Notes: generated by a model not told the origin, from the sequence alone. A stretch of 64,000 bases of DNA from Lucinisca nassula (GCA_963580285.1 OY757017.1:112687245-112751244); one strand, 5' to 3'; counted from the first letter of the stretch, positions 43,191 to 53,821 are shown. Translations and numbers: made by a program.

Positions 43191-43665
43191 CTGGAAACTT
43201 CATAGAATCTGAGGCCTTACCTACCGGCGTTCAATTAAAGAGGGAAGCAAATTTATCAACCGTGGCTGGATTAACTATCATGCATGCAGTCTGTCATATA
43301 ATACTTCTTTTGAACCCAATCTTTTAATGTCGAAGAATAATTTTACGAAATTAGGTACTGAAATCATTGCAAGTATATATTTTTTTCTATATTTATATAC
43401 TAAGTCACCATAAAATTCGGGCTCCGATAGACCTTGTTGTAGAAGATATTTTAGTCCAACATGATTGGATTTTGAAATTAAATCGGAATGACGTCTATAA
43501 AATTTAGAAAAGGCTTTGCGTAATTTATGGTACCGATAACCCTGATTAAGAAGTTTAGCAGCTAACAATTTATAATGAGTGTTGAAGTCAGTTACATGAC
43601 TACACTCTGACAAATCGAATTAATTGCGAAATATAAACGCCATAGGATGCCGCAAGAGGAAGTCA
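43190..43665 (-). pseudogene. RT2 reverse transcriptase fragment 2 (C-terminal part)
   Basis: Minus strand. YGVYISQLIRF near 43650, then DFNTHYKLLAAKLLNQGYRY and HKLRKAFSKFYRRHSDLIS. LLQQGLSEPEFYGDLVYKYR follows near 43430, then a frameshifted INP..VDKFASLFN end near 43240. It overlaps fragment 1 for about 400 bp and is better preserved. No RT catalytic motif remains, because this copy is 5'-truncated downstream of the YLDD box. Confidence 0.85.
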
Positions 43666-43669
43666 AGTT

Positions 43670-44170
43670 TATTTGGTAGAGTCTCCAAGCTAAGTGGTAC
43701 CATTATTGTTAAAACCTGAAGAGACACAACACTAGCTATACTATTATACTGTTCATTTTAATGCAAAAAGATTATTTTGTTTCCATATTATTCATGTTAA
43801 TCATTTTTTTACCGAATGACACCTTCCTCCTTATATACAAGAGGAGTCCATTTCAAAATTTAGGGGTGTCAGGTTGTGTTTTCTTCAGAATTGATTTGGA
43901 AAATGGCCGAATGTTTGCAAACATACGAACAACACATAGAAAAAGTAGTCCGGGCTGCTACAATGAAAATAACATGGTCATGAGATTTTTCACACAATGA
44001 AAATATCTTTTTCATTTGTTTCAGAAAATTTACTTGTTTTCGATAAATACCAATACCCCATCGAATGTGTTGAAAACATGTTTCTTTGAGTTGAAAACAC
44101 CAGCAATTTTCACGAGTGTGATGCACGATACAAACAGCTGTTCAGTTACAGTACATCGCCAATGTCACGT
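43670..44170. other. No recognisable gene
   Basis: AT-rich. A MITE-flank phrase (AATTTAGGGGTGTCAGG, 43857-43873) is the only repeat I recognise. Confidence 0.4.
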
Positions 44171-44174
44171 ATAA

Positions 44175-44443
44175 CATCACGTGAACAACCCGTGAAATGA
44201 AGACTCCCCTATACCCCAATTTATATAGAGAAAACGGGGGTTTACGGGGTATACATTATTTTCTTATATTTACTCCAAGTCATAGGTTGTGGGTACTCGT
44301 TAGAACTGCCTCAATGAGGCGGTTCTAACGAGCACCCACTACCTATGTTTGCAGTATTTATAAGAAAAAACATCAGGGATTTTCATCAGAAAAGTGGCCA
44401 TTTTTGGAGATGAGAAATATCGCATGGATGTGTTAGCGTAATG
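44175..44443. mobile_element. MITE subfamily 2, reference copy
   Basis: Left end CATCACGTGAACAACCCGTG, right end CATGGATGTGTTAGCGTAAT. The hairpin (44280-44355) pairs ATAGGTTGTGGGTACTCGTT with AACGAGCACCCACTACCTAT, with GAACTGCCTCAATGAGGCGGTTC between. A SINE-a is inserted at its right edge. Confidence 0.88.
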
Positions 44444-44747
44444 CATTTTGTTTGTTTGATTCGATATTTAACGTCCCCATTAACACTGTAAAGGTCATTT
44501 TGGAGACATTGCTTCCAATTTTGTGGGACTTTTACCCGACACTGAGATGAAATGACATCTTAAGCCCTGCCGCCCAATGAAACCAATAGGGTTTATAAGC
44601 ATGGACGGGCCGACTCGCACCACTTTTGCCTGGGCAGGCTTAGATCCTCTAAGCAGTTTACCAGTACTCGTGTGCGGGTCGGCTTCAGCTATGCGTGGAA
44701 GCAACATGCAGCCCATATATTTCTTCAAGCCCCAATGGGCGGGGGCC
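44444..44747 (-). mobile_element. SINE-a, full-length, 11-bp TSD
   Basis: 304 bp. TTAGCGTAATG flanks it at 44433-44443 and 44748-44758; the left copy is the terminus of the adjacent MITE. Ends are the same as in the reference copy. Confidence 0.95.
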
Positions 44748-45084
44748 TTAGCGTAATGAATAAAATGAAAATTTACACCATTTTGATAAATATCAAGAAT
44801 ATTTCATTTAGTGTGTTGAAAACGTCAGAATTTCCAAGACACTCGATGAAATAGTTTTGATGATTATATTCTATTTATTATTAAGGGGAATCGTCCTTCT
44901 TTATCTTGAAAAACACTGTTGTTTGTATTCATAAATCACTTATACGGAGGCTCACCTTATCACTTATGCAATAAGTAATATTTTCTTATGGGCTAGCATG
45001 TTATTATTGTTGTTTTTCATGTTGTTGTTATTACTGGGTCGTCCGGATAAATATGTACACATATTTGTGTCCACACAAAATGAT

Positions 45085-45372
45085 AGTGAATGTGGGCCAG
45101 ACGTTTGGGGTGGTTGGGTGAGGCGATCTTGCGTCACTTGGCCTTCGATCTGATATTATCATACAGTTGGGCAAGGCCTGCAGCCCTAGCAGTAGGTGCA
45201 GGTAGAGGGGGTGTTGTTATTTCTTCCGTTTCTAAACTTCCATATATTTTCCTCTTTCTCCAATTCCCTCACTTTCATCTCCTCTACTACCTTAACTAAA
45301 TCACCCACAGGGGTTGACGTGCCATTAAACCGGCCCCAACACAATTGATCATTCAATCAATCAATCAAACAA
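45085..45372 (+). mobile_element. Isolated LINE A 3' tail with (AATC)n end
   Basis: GGTGGTTGGGTGAGGCG, CT-rich block TTTTCCTCTTTCTCC, GTTGACGTGCCATTAAACCG and then AATCAATCAATCAAACA. A tetranucleotide (AAAT)n run follows. It matches 23945-24110 (minus). Confidence 0.8.
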
Positions 45373-45481
45373 CCAATAAATAAATAAATAAATAAATCAG
45401 GCCAGACATTGAAGAAGTTCTTTTAAATCAGTCTCAGATACGACCAATTTCTAAAAAGACTGTCCGGTTTTCCATTTCTGT

Positions 45482-45694
45482 TTAACTCTTATCTTGCTGT
45501 TCACAACAACCCCTATCTTTGGAAACAGTGTAGATCCAGATCAGATGGCTTCTGAAGAAGCCATCTGATCAGGATCTACACTGTTTGACATTCAATTCAT
45601 GAATTTGTAGGAATATGTTCCCTCAAGTAATCCGATTGGTTCAAAATCAGAAATGGGTGTGGCTAAACTGAATATTCAGCAAGATTCTGTTTAA
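45482..45694. mobile_element. TTAA MITE, 213 bp
   Basis: Ends TTAACTCTTATCTTGCTG and CAGCAAGATTCTGTTTAA. The hairpin pairs AAACAGTGTAGATCCAGATC with GATCAGGATCTACACTGTTT through AGATGGCTTCTGAAGAAGCC. Confidence 0.88.
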
Positions 45695-45867
45695 CAGTTG
45701 ATACTTCAAGAAAGTCGTTTCTACATAAATCCTCTACTGAATTACATGTCTTATCGCAATCAGGTACTAATAGTTTGGTTTTCTCTGGTCCCAGATGGGA
45801 ATTTCCAAGTCTGAGCCCAGACTTATTCTGATTAGCTGTGTATCTTGTGTATTACAAAATATGTCAT

Positions 45868-46099
45868 GCCCCGCCAAGCGAATTTGTGTCTTCGAGCATT
45901 CCGTCATGACAAATTTTAACTGCGCATGCCCAGCCATTCAGAGGGGCCAGGGATATGGCTTTCTGTCTGAAGGTTCCTCTTGATTCACTGCTTGTATGAG
46001 CGAGCAGCGAAGGTTCTGGCGAGACTGCGCGGATGCGCAGGCTCGCCTGAACCTTCGCTGCTCGCATAGGCGATAAGTACCAAAATCGCTTGACGGGGC
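45868..46099 (-). mobile_element. 232-bp MITE, copy 2
   Basis: Inverted relative to 40493-40724 and nearly identical. ATGTCAT occurs before the left end (45861-45867) and after the right end (46102-46108), a possible 7-8-bp duplication that would suit a hAT-type target. Confidence 0.88.
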
Positions 46100-46159
46100 C
46101 CATGTCATGATATGGTTTGCATTACTTTTAGGTCGTTCTTGTCGCGCCTGCTTTCAGCA

Positions 46160-46880
46160 TGGCGCGATATAAGAGTCTAATTTTACGCCAGTTTGTCCGT
46201 TTGTCCCTCCGTTCGTCCGTCAAGCTGTCAACAATTATGGTCAACCTAACGCTCACCCTAATGAGTCTATTTCTCAAGAGTATTACAGACTCATCAATGA
46301 TACTTGATACAAACGTGCATCTTAATGCAAACAACCATATTTAATCTCGACCGTCATTTCATAGTTCATTGACATTGTAAACAGTTGCGTTTACCCTAGC
46401 ATTCACCCTAATGTAAGAGGCTATTTCTGAATACCTATAAGAGGCTAATTTTAGATAATAGGTGCAAACGTTCATCTTGGGGTGGCAACTTCAATGCAAG
46501 CAACTCTATTTGACCTTGACCTACATTCCATAGTTCACTGACTTTGTTAACCTTTTCGACCACCCTGGGGTTCACCCAAATAGTCAAGTTTATTTCTCTA
46601 GAAATTTAAGAGCTTCACTAATGATAAGTGTTACAAACTTGTATCTAGAGATGACAACTATAATTCAAGCATCCATGTTTGACCGTGACCTTTATTTCAT
46701 AGTTCACTGACATAGAGAACTATTGTGTTAACCCTAGCTTTCACCGTAATGTTTAAGTTCATTTCTCAAGAACTATAGGAGCTTCATAAATGATACTTGA
46801 TGCAAGCTTGCATCTGGGAATGGCAACTTTTATGACCTTGACCTAGATTTTATTTCTTGGTGACATTGCACTCCACAGCC
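46160..46880. repeat. Degenerate ~165-bp tandem array
   Basis: Repeating phrases CATAGTTCACTGACATTG, CCCTAGCATTCACCCTAATG, ATTTCTCAAGA and GATACTTGATACAAAC occur roughly every 165 bp, four times. A GTCCGTTTGTCCCTCCGTTC leader precedes, as at 29720. Confidence 0.7.
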
Positions 46881-47049
46881 AAGACATAGCCTTGGGTGGA
46901 ATTATTGGTTTGTTTATCCAAAGTGTCTGATGAGCTTTAGTTGTACAAAGACTATCATGTTTATAACGACAGTATTCGTCGCCTTACATTCTAACATTTT
47001 ACAAAGTGCCACTATACAGAATCACAGAAAGGGATAGTATAATAAGTCA

Positions 47050-47384
47050 CATTACAAAACCACGCCTATACAAATACATTGCCACCTTTATCGCCGAAAA
47101 AAAATGAAAATTTTATGATGAAAAAAATTGTGATATTTTTCTTATTTCTGCGCCAAAAATAGATTGTGGGCACTCGTTAGAACCGCCTCATTGAGGCGGT
47201 TCTAACGAGTACCCGCAATCTATATTTTAGAGCAGAAATAAATGAGGCGGTTCTAACGAGTAACCGCAATCTATATTTTAGAGCAGAAATACGAAAAACA
47301 AGGTATACCCCCGCAAACCCCAGTTTTACTATATAACAGTGCGGTTCATGGGGGTCAAAATTATATAGGCGTGTTTGCGTGATG
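47050..47384. mobile_element. MITE subfamily 1, with extra half-hairpin
   Basis: Ends CATTACAAAACCACGCCTAT and ATAGGCGTGTTTGCGTGATG. The hairpin (47155-47230) is almost perfect, and its right arm is duplicated at 47240-47290, as in the 20419 copy. Confidence 0.9.
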
Positions 47385-47399
47385 ATAAAAGACATTTCC

Positions 47400-47490
47400 C
47401 CCAATTTCTCCAAGAATCTAATGATGTGGGCATTTGTTAGAATCGCATCAACCGATGCGATTCTAACAAATATCCGCAACACTTGATTCT
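47400..47490. repeat. Diverged hairpin, GATGCGATTCTAACAAAT
   Basis: GGGCATTTGTTAGAATCGCATC and GATGCGATTCTAACAAATATCC pair well. A weaker relative is at 47725-47775. They look like decayed relatives of the MITE hairpin. Confidence 0.55.
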
Positions 47491-47829
47491 TGGTTTGTTA
47501 AATAAAATATTGAATATCTCAGTCTTGGGCAAATGTAAGGTTTCGTTCTATTGCAAACTGTCGTTATAACGGACTGTTGTTGTTACAGAGGCCCTCGTTA
47601 AAACGACATCGTTTGTTTCTAATATTGTGCCATTATGAAGAATGTGCCATTAGAAAGAATCCAAATTAGGAGTATGATAGGTAAAAAAGGGTCTTTCACT
47701 TCATTATACCAAGAAACAAACATTGTAGGCATTTGTAAGAATCGCATAGAAGAGGCGATTCTAATAAAATTTGATTTCTATATTATTTGATTCTTTGAGT
47801 ATTAGACTACAAGAATCTTTCCTGACTAT

Positions 47830-48107
47830 CATCACGGAAACAAGTCCGTGAAATAAAGACCCCTCTAAACCCCATTTTATATAAAGAAAACTGGGGTTAA
47901 CGGGGAAAACAGTATTTTCCTAATTTTTGCTCCAAAACATAGGTTGTGGGTACTCGTTAGAACCGCCTCAATGAGGCGGTTCTAACGAGCACCCTCAGCC
48001 TATGTTTGCAGTATATATAAGTAAAAATATCACGGATCTTCATCAGAAAAATTGCCTTTTTGAGGTTTGAAAAATGTACTATATGACACGGATGTGTTAT
48101 CGTAATG
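47830..48107. mobile_element. MITE subfamily 2
   Basis: Left end CATCACGGAAACAAGTCCGT, right end ACACGGATGTGTTATCGTAA. The hairpin 47935-48010 pairs over about 33 bases (TTGTGGGTACTCGTTAGAAC...). Confidence 0.88.
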
Positions 48108-48239
48108 TGGATGGGCGTTACAAACCCGAGGAAAGCCAACCCCGATTGGAACAGAGCCTCGAGCTAAGGCTTCATGTTTTGTCCAAATAAAGAATGTCGG
48201 TATAAAGACGGTTGACTTGTACAGTCGAATGTGGGTCAA

Positions 48240-48355
48240 CAATTTATTAAACTCGTTGAGGAAAAGGGATAAAATGCTCGGCACAGCCTCGCACTTTATC
48301 CCTTTTCCGCAACTCGTTTAATAAATTCAATAATACATGAACACTCATGTAAGAT
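48240..48355. mobile_element. MITE F, partial
   Basis: AATTTATTAAACTCGTTGAG through GCACTTTATCCCTTTTCC to ATGAACACTCATGTAAGATC, i.e. the hairpin end of the element only. Confidence 0.8.
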
Positions 48356-48419
48356 CCTTTACAAGCAATTGGACAATCGATAGTGCCATTATCTAAATGA
48401 GCTGAAAAAGATTTAGGGT

Positions 48420-48540
48420 TCTCAGTGGCGCAACGGGACTCAGTGGCACAGTGGGTAGGTGCCCTGACTCTTAGTCATTAGGTCTCTCTCTGCTGTGGTT
48501 CGAGCCTCACTTGGTTCACCTGTGAGACACAAATATTTGT
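48420..48540 (+). repeat. tRNA-like SINE head
   Basis: CAGTGGCACAGTGGGTAGGTGCC is A-box-like and GTGGTTCGAGCC is a B box 40-50 bases later. It is probably a leucine- or serine-type derived head, and no cloverleaf was found. Confidence 0.45.
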
Positions 48541-48544
48541 TCTT

Positions 48545-48665
48545 ATTTCGGCGCATAAACATAGAATGTGGGTAATCGTTAGAAGCGTCTTGCCGAGCCG
48601 AGAACCGCCAAGGCGGTTCTAACGAATACCCGCAATCTCTTTTCGGCAGAAATTTGAAAAATATT
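48545..48665. repeat. MITE hairpin remnant
   Basis: CATAGAATGTGGGTAATCGT and GGCGGTTCTAACGAATACCC pair as in the MITE core. Confidence 0.6.
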
Positions 48666-48774
48666 GGAATTTCTTATCTGAACATTTTTCTTTTTCTTTT
48701 TTTTTTTTTTTTTTTTTTTTTGTTTGGAAGTAAAATTTTCGGTATGTTAAAATATGGTTTCTTTTTTCAATGTT

Positions 48775-49185
48775 TGTTGGTATAGCAGTTTAACGGCACA
48801 GTCAACACCATTTAGTTCATATCATACTTATCCACACTTTTCCTGGGCAGGCTTATACGTAAGTGGTTAACCAATACAACGCATATTCATTCGCCAGAAA
48901 CTGAGAGCTGCCCTTCTTGAATCAGCAAAAGGGAGACAATGACAATAGAAAAGATTTCATGATCAATCTCCACGAAAGAATGTTACCGAACCCGGTGTTT
49001 GTTCAATGTGCTTTTTATGTTAAACGGCCCAGTCAACACTATTTTATTCATATCGCGCCTGTTAGATTGCTGATGTTTAGCAGGGCTAGCCTCTACATCT
49101 TTCGCCGGAAGTTGACAACCAGCGACCGTATAAAAGATTTCATTATCAATCTCAATGAAAGAATTTCACCGACTCGGCAGGTCAT
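48775..49185 (-). mobile_element. Two SINE-b copies in tandem, both 5'-truncated
   Basis: First 48775-49005 (GTTAACCACTTACGTATAAG core on minus; head lost at GAACCCGGT). Second 49010-49185, with an internal deletion. Both show ATTGATCATGAAATCT- or ATTGATAATGAAATC-type blocks and GGGCCGTTAAAC-like tails. Confidence 0.8.
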
Positions 49186-49462
49186 CGCGAAAACACGCCT
49201 ATATAATTTTGACCCCCTCCAACCCCACTTTTATATAGTAAAACTGGGATTTGCAGGGGTAACCATTATTTTTCTTATTTCTGCTCTAAAATATAGATTG
49301 TGGGTACTCGTTAGAACCGCCTCATCGAGGCGGTTCTAACGTGTACCCACAATCTATATTTTGAGCAGAAATAAGAAAAATATCACAATTTTTCATCTTA
49401 AAATTTACATTTTTTCGGCAATAAAGGTGGTAATGTATTTGAATAGGCGTGTTTGCGTAATG
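49183..49462. mobile_element. MITE subfamily 1
   Basis: Ends CATCGCGAAAACACGCCTAT and AATAGGCGTGTTTGCGTAAT. The hairpin 49298-49372 is almost perfect. Orientation is opposite to 47050. Confidence 0.92.
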
Positions 49463-49469
49463 ATTGAAT

Positions 49470-50070
49470 CCGCAACGTAAGACGAGCATTAGCTACCAAG
49501 GCCCGCTGTTTTAGATAAAAAAAGTTAACGAGGTTTAGGATAAAATGGGTTTAATCCGGATCTGCAACAACTTGCAAGGTTTTGCGACGCAGCTGGCGTA
49601 ATTGTTCTCCAGCCATGTTGTCGTCAAACATACTCAGAATAAGTGTTGAATTCTGAATAAGATTTGAAAGAATTACGTCAGTGTTGACAGGTTTATAACT
49701 ATCGGAAGAGTGCTTTTGTCTATAAATGCAATTTATTGTCCCACAATGCTGGATCGATCAATGGATAATATAATAAAATATTTGCGATTCTTTCCTTTCT
49801 AATTAATCTGGTGTCTTCATTACTCTATATTTTAGAAACCATTGACCCGCCTTTATTTCATCTTTGGGACCTTCAGAATCAAACATGATTGTAGAAGTAC
49901 TTTGAAAAGTCGGTTGGAATAACACGGAGTAAAGATCAATACTTTGTGAATGCATGACACGAACAACATGCAGATGTTATGGGAACACCTGGCTGATTTT
50001 CCCGTCATTTTTTAAAGGGAGACCTCATTCGGGACTTCTTGTTCACTTTTCTATAAGCCCTGTCGCACTG
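49470..50070. other. No recognisable gene
   Basis: AT-rich, no repeat recognised. A short MITE-like phrase near 49525 (AACGAGGTTTAGGATAAAATG) may be a remnant of MITE F. Confidence 0.4.
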
Positions 50071-50074
50071 AAAA

Positions 50075-50143
50075 AGGGGTCTACTCTTAAAGGAAAGAAT
50101 TTGCTCCTCAGGAGCAAATTCTTTTCTTTAAGAGTTGACCCCT
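50075..50143. repeat. Palindrome, 34-bp arms
   Basis: AGGGGTCTACTCTTAAAGGA... pairs with ...TTTAAGAGTTGACCCCT. The centre is GAATTTGCTCCTCAGGAGC. Two or three mismatches. Confidence 0.85.
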
Positions 50144-50268
50144 ATTGACATGGGAGACAAAAATACGTTTGCAGGAGTTGCCTCCCTTTCTTTGAAGGTG
50201 TCTCCATCCCCCTTAAATCACGATTACCTAACAAACTGGTAAAATGAACAATGAGAATATTTAAAACA

Positions 50269-50376
50269 GTGTCACGAAAATATTTGCGAAGTCCGAGTAG
50301 AGGGGCGAAGTTCGAGAAGTATATAGCGAATATTTGGGCGAAGCCCTAGAATTGTATCGCAAATATTTCATGACAC
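50269..50376. mobile_element. Short MITE with GTGTCACGAAAATATTTGCG ends
   Basis: Inverted ends GTGTCACGAAAATATTTGCG and CGCAAATATTTCATGACAC. 108 bp. Internal GGGCGAAGCCC-type self-complementarity. Confidence 0.7.
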
Positions 50377-50379
50377 GTT

Positions 50380-51360
50380 TTTGTATCTGTTCTGTATCGT
50401 GTACACCTAATCAGCACACGTTGGTTTTAGTTGCACATACTGTGTTTCTGTATTTGCATTTTAACCAACCATTGCCTGGCTGCATATGAAGAAAGAAATC
50501 CATATGGCAATTGTAAATTAGCAGAACTATTATTGCTAGATTGTACATATGCTAGGAACAGTAGAGTTGAAATATAAATGAGTTTCCAAGGAATTGAAGG
50601 CGAGTCTATTCAGCTGGAGATCTTACAGAATCGCTTACCACTGTAACATATTATTTCCACTTCAGACATTCGTTTACCTACTTTATCACAGGCAAATGAA
50701 TTTCAGTCCATTGACCTGGAAACTTATCTAAGCATGGTCAGTTTTCTGGTCAGACTGTATCACGATACCATGACATAAAATCGAGAAAACAATAACGAAC
50801 TTATTTAAAGAAGCAATATTTTAGATCTGAAAATCACGCAAAGCAAGTACATGTAGGAGTGATCACATCATAACATTACTCAAAGGAATTAACGTTCGTC
50901 ATTGCCTACGTTTGTTTACTATAATAAGCCGCAACATGACAACATCGATACGTTTTTATCAATTTAAGTAACCAACAGTCGCACGGATGGGCGGACGGAA
51001 GGAAGGTAACTTAAACTCACAAAATTGATCATTACATTGTACCTTTTAGAAGAATAACTGAAAATGTTTCCTCGAAGCGTTGGGTACTTATGACACTGTT
51101 TATACAGTTAACACATACAGTTTCTTCGTGTTTACAACTTGGGATAGGCCCATTTCCAGTGTAGGGATTACGGTTAATTCAATTTATTTCTTTAAAACAA
51201 ATCCTGAAACTTCAAGCAAACGTTACAAATATGTTCTATAAAAGGGCCATCCTTTGGAATTGCAAAGAATACACCATAGAACTGGAAAATACGAAGTATG
51301 CATGTTTTCTTGGCCAGACTAGCTAGTTTCGGTCAGTTAGGCCTCATCGATGACCCTCAA
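50380..51360. other. No recognisable gene
   Basis: AT-rich intergenic DNA without supported features, apart from a fragment near 51325 of the repeat seen at 20275 and 24540. Confidence 0.4.
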
Positions 51361-51367
51361 GTATTTT

Positions 51368-51649
51368 CCGTACGAAAACACGCCTATATAAATACATAGT
51401 AAATTTTACCGCCGAAAAAATGAAAATTTTAAGATGAAAAATTGTGATATTTTTTTCTTATTTCACCTCGAAATATAGATTGTGGTTACACGTTAGATCC
51501 GCCTCATCGAGGCGGTTCTAACGAGTACCGACAATCCATATTTTAGAGCAGAAATAAATAAAATAAGGTTTACCCATGTAAACCCCAGTTTTACTGTATG
51601 AAAGTGGGGCTCAAGGGGGTCAGAATTATATAGGCGTGTTTTCGTGATG
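51368..51649. mobile_element. MITE subfamily 1
   Basis: Ends TACGAAAACACGCCTATATA and TATATAGGCGTGTTTTCGTG. Hairpin 51472-51545 with four or five mismatches. Confidence 0.9.
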
Positions 51650-51719
51650 AAAATCCACAATGGAATCAATGATCCCAAAGCACAAGAAAATATAAACTAC
51701 ACTATGATGTAGGGCAGGG

Positions 51720-51872
51720 AAACTTTTTACGGCCGCCACACATTCCCAGACACCAGCTGTAGTGCCGTTAAATATGTTCACCTTATACCGGACTAGACAT
51801 CGCTTTCCACGGCGCCTGATCTGGTAAAAATCGTTGGCCAAAACCTCAGGCATAAATTGGTAAATATTCTGC
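51720..51872 (-). CDS. Candidate exon of unknown gene
   Basis: The minus-strand open frame reads MPEVLANDFYQIRRRGKRCL and on through VRYKVNIFNGTTAGVWECVA. It is preceded by TATATATTTGCAG (a plausible acceptor, 51873-51885) and followed by GCGGCCGTAAAA (a weak donor). Residue composition looks protein-like and the stretch does not match any repeat in the window. I recognise no domain. Confidence 0.25.
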
Positions 51873-52057
51873 AAATATATATTGTTCTTGAAGTCACTTA
51901 CAGGACAACATACTCATATAAAACGGATTTGTGGAAAAAATACCATTAGCAAAATATTAGATTAACCCTTAAGACGAGAATCGACCGTAAAGCCTCAGCA
52001 GTGTTTTCTGCAAAGTTTGTGTTTGTGTCTGTATAGGTCGCAACACTTTTGTCAAGT

Positions 52058-52400
52058 GAAGGCAATGATCAGGAATCTATACAAATACCTTGCACCTCCC
52101 ATCCAAGACTCCAAAGTTTGTTTGATTGAAGTTTAACGTCCCAGTCAACGCTATTTAGATCATTTTGGAGACGTTGCTTTCAGCTGTACCTTGACTGGAA
52201 TGACATTTCAATCCCTACCGCCCGATGAAACAATGCATGGACGGTCCTACTCGCACTAGTTTGCCTGGGCAGGCTTAGACCTTCTAAGTGGTTAACCAGT
52301 ACTCAAGTGCGGTCGGTTTCAACTCTGTGTGGAAGCATCATGGGAAGTAAAATAGGAGTGACTGCAATGATCAGGAATCAATACAAGCAGAAAGTTTCTT
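52058..52400 (-). mobile_element. RT2 tail end split by SINE-a
   Basis: RT2 tail pieces at 52058-52112 (AAGTGAAGGCAATGATCAGG) and 52350-52400 lie either side of a truncated SINE-a (52113-52345, minus). The two tail pieces both start at the tail's 3' end, so they may be two insertions rather than one split copy. Confidence 0.6.
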
Positions 52401-52453
52401 TCTCACAAAATCCTTTCTCTTTTTTCGTTTGCTTGCCTTTCTCATGGCTTTTC

Positions 52454-52580
52454 CATAACCAAAACACGCCCATTCAAATATATAAAAAATACCACACACA
52501 AACAAAAGAGATATTTTATTTTTTACTATATAAACGTGGAGTTCAATGGGTCCAAATTATAAAGGCGTGTTTTCGTGATG
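52454..52580. mobile_element. MITE subfamily 1, internally deleted
   Basis: Ends CATAACCAAAACACGCCCAT and AAAGGCGTGTTTTCGTGATG, with the hairpin core missing. 127 bp. Confidence 0.75.
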
Positions 52581-52784
52581 CCTGAGTAACCCTTTTCTTT
52601 TTATTGTTGGGTCGATCGTTTGTCAATCGACCAAAGCTATTAAGCGCAGTAGCTTTGATTTTCTGATGCCTTCGTGACTATGAACCCAAAATTACTAAGT
52701 GCAGTAACTTTAATATACTGCTGCCCACGTGACTATTACTGATATGTATGAATTGAGCCGGCGCTTGACAAAATCTACAATAAA

Positions 52785-52865
52785 CCTGTGCGACCAGGTA
52801 AGACCCGGATCAGCCTGTGCATCCGTGCAGTCTGATCGGAATCTTCACTGTTTGCATGAGCCTTC
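52785..52865. repeat. Hairpin remnant (GATCAGCCTGTGCATCC)
   Basis: GACCCGGATCAGCCTGTGCA and TGCAGTCTGATCGGAATCTT form a loose stem, as in the TTAA MITE cores. Confidence 0.4.
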
Positions 52866-52954
52866 TATAGCATCTGGGCTATTCATAGGGCAACAAGAGA
52901 ATGCTCCTACCGGGCTGACCTGACTGGCTGTCTGAACTGAATCTTCGACCATAG

Positions 52955-53092
52955 CATAGGCGGTTCTAACGAGCACCCACAGCCTATGTTTAGAGTAAAA
53001 ATAAGAAAAATATCGCACAGTTTCATCAGAAAAATGTCCGTTTTGAGATGCGAAAAAAATGCACTATGTCGCACGGGTGTGTTATCGTAACG
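52955..53092. mobile_element. MITE subfamily 2, left half missing
   Basis: GGCGGTTCTAACGAGCACCC through GTGTGTTATCGTAACG. Only the right hairpin arm remains. Confidence 0.75.
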
Positions 53093-53329
53093 TGACTGTT
53101 ATTCTTAGCTGCGCTATACATATTGTTGATATGTCAGAGTGTAGTGTATGGAATCGATCTGGACTGAACGTGAGTTAGATTAGGCAACCAGTGTAAACCT
53201 AGACGCTGCAAAAAGCGGCGTCTGATCAGGATCTTCACTATTTGCTAAAAGTTCAAGAACAAAAGGATTAAACTAACAGTTTACGTCCCCATTCAGTATG
53301 GGGCGCCGTTTTACTATTTAATTCGTATT

Positions 53330-53675
53330 TATGGATATCCATAATTATTTATGGATATCCATATTTCGAATTATGGATATCCATAATTCGATTATGGATA
53401 TCCATAAATCGAACTGAATTATTGATATCCATAAATCAAAATATGGATATCCATTATTCGGCTGATTTATGGATATCCATAAATCAAATTATGGATATCC
53501 ATAAATCGAATTATGGATATCCATAAATCGATTTATGGATATCATTAATTTAGATCGAAATATGGATAGCCATAAATCGAATTATGGATATCCTTAATTC
53601 GAATAATGGGTATCCATTATTCGGCTGATTTATGGATATCCATAAATCGAATTATGGATATCCATAATTCTCCTC
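53330..53675. repeat. Left palindromic array of element B
   Basis: About 15 units of TTATGGATATCCATAA (a perfect 16-base palindrome) with spacers such as ATCGAA. Some units have single changes (GATATCATTAA, GATAGCC). Confidence 0.92.
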
Positions 53676-53821
53676 TGCCAATTAACCTAATGAATAATGA
53701 CTGCTCCCTTTCCTTTGACTATTCCCGTCAGGTTTCCGATTTAGGTGTGTAATAAAAGCCGGGATGGAGGTGCAGGTATTGTAGGGTAGGCTTAGTGGAG
53801 GCCTATGGTGTGGGAGAGATA

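Noticed and set aside
48917..49339. 140-residue plus-strand frame
   Set aside because: It runs through two SINE-b copies and a MITE end; it is an accidental open frame in repeats.
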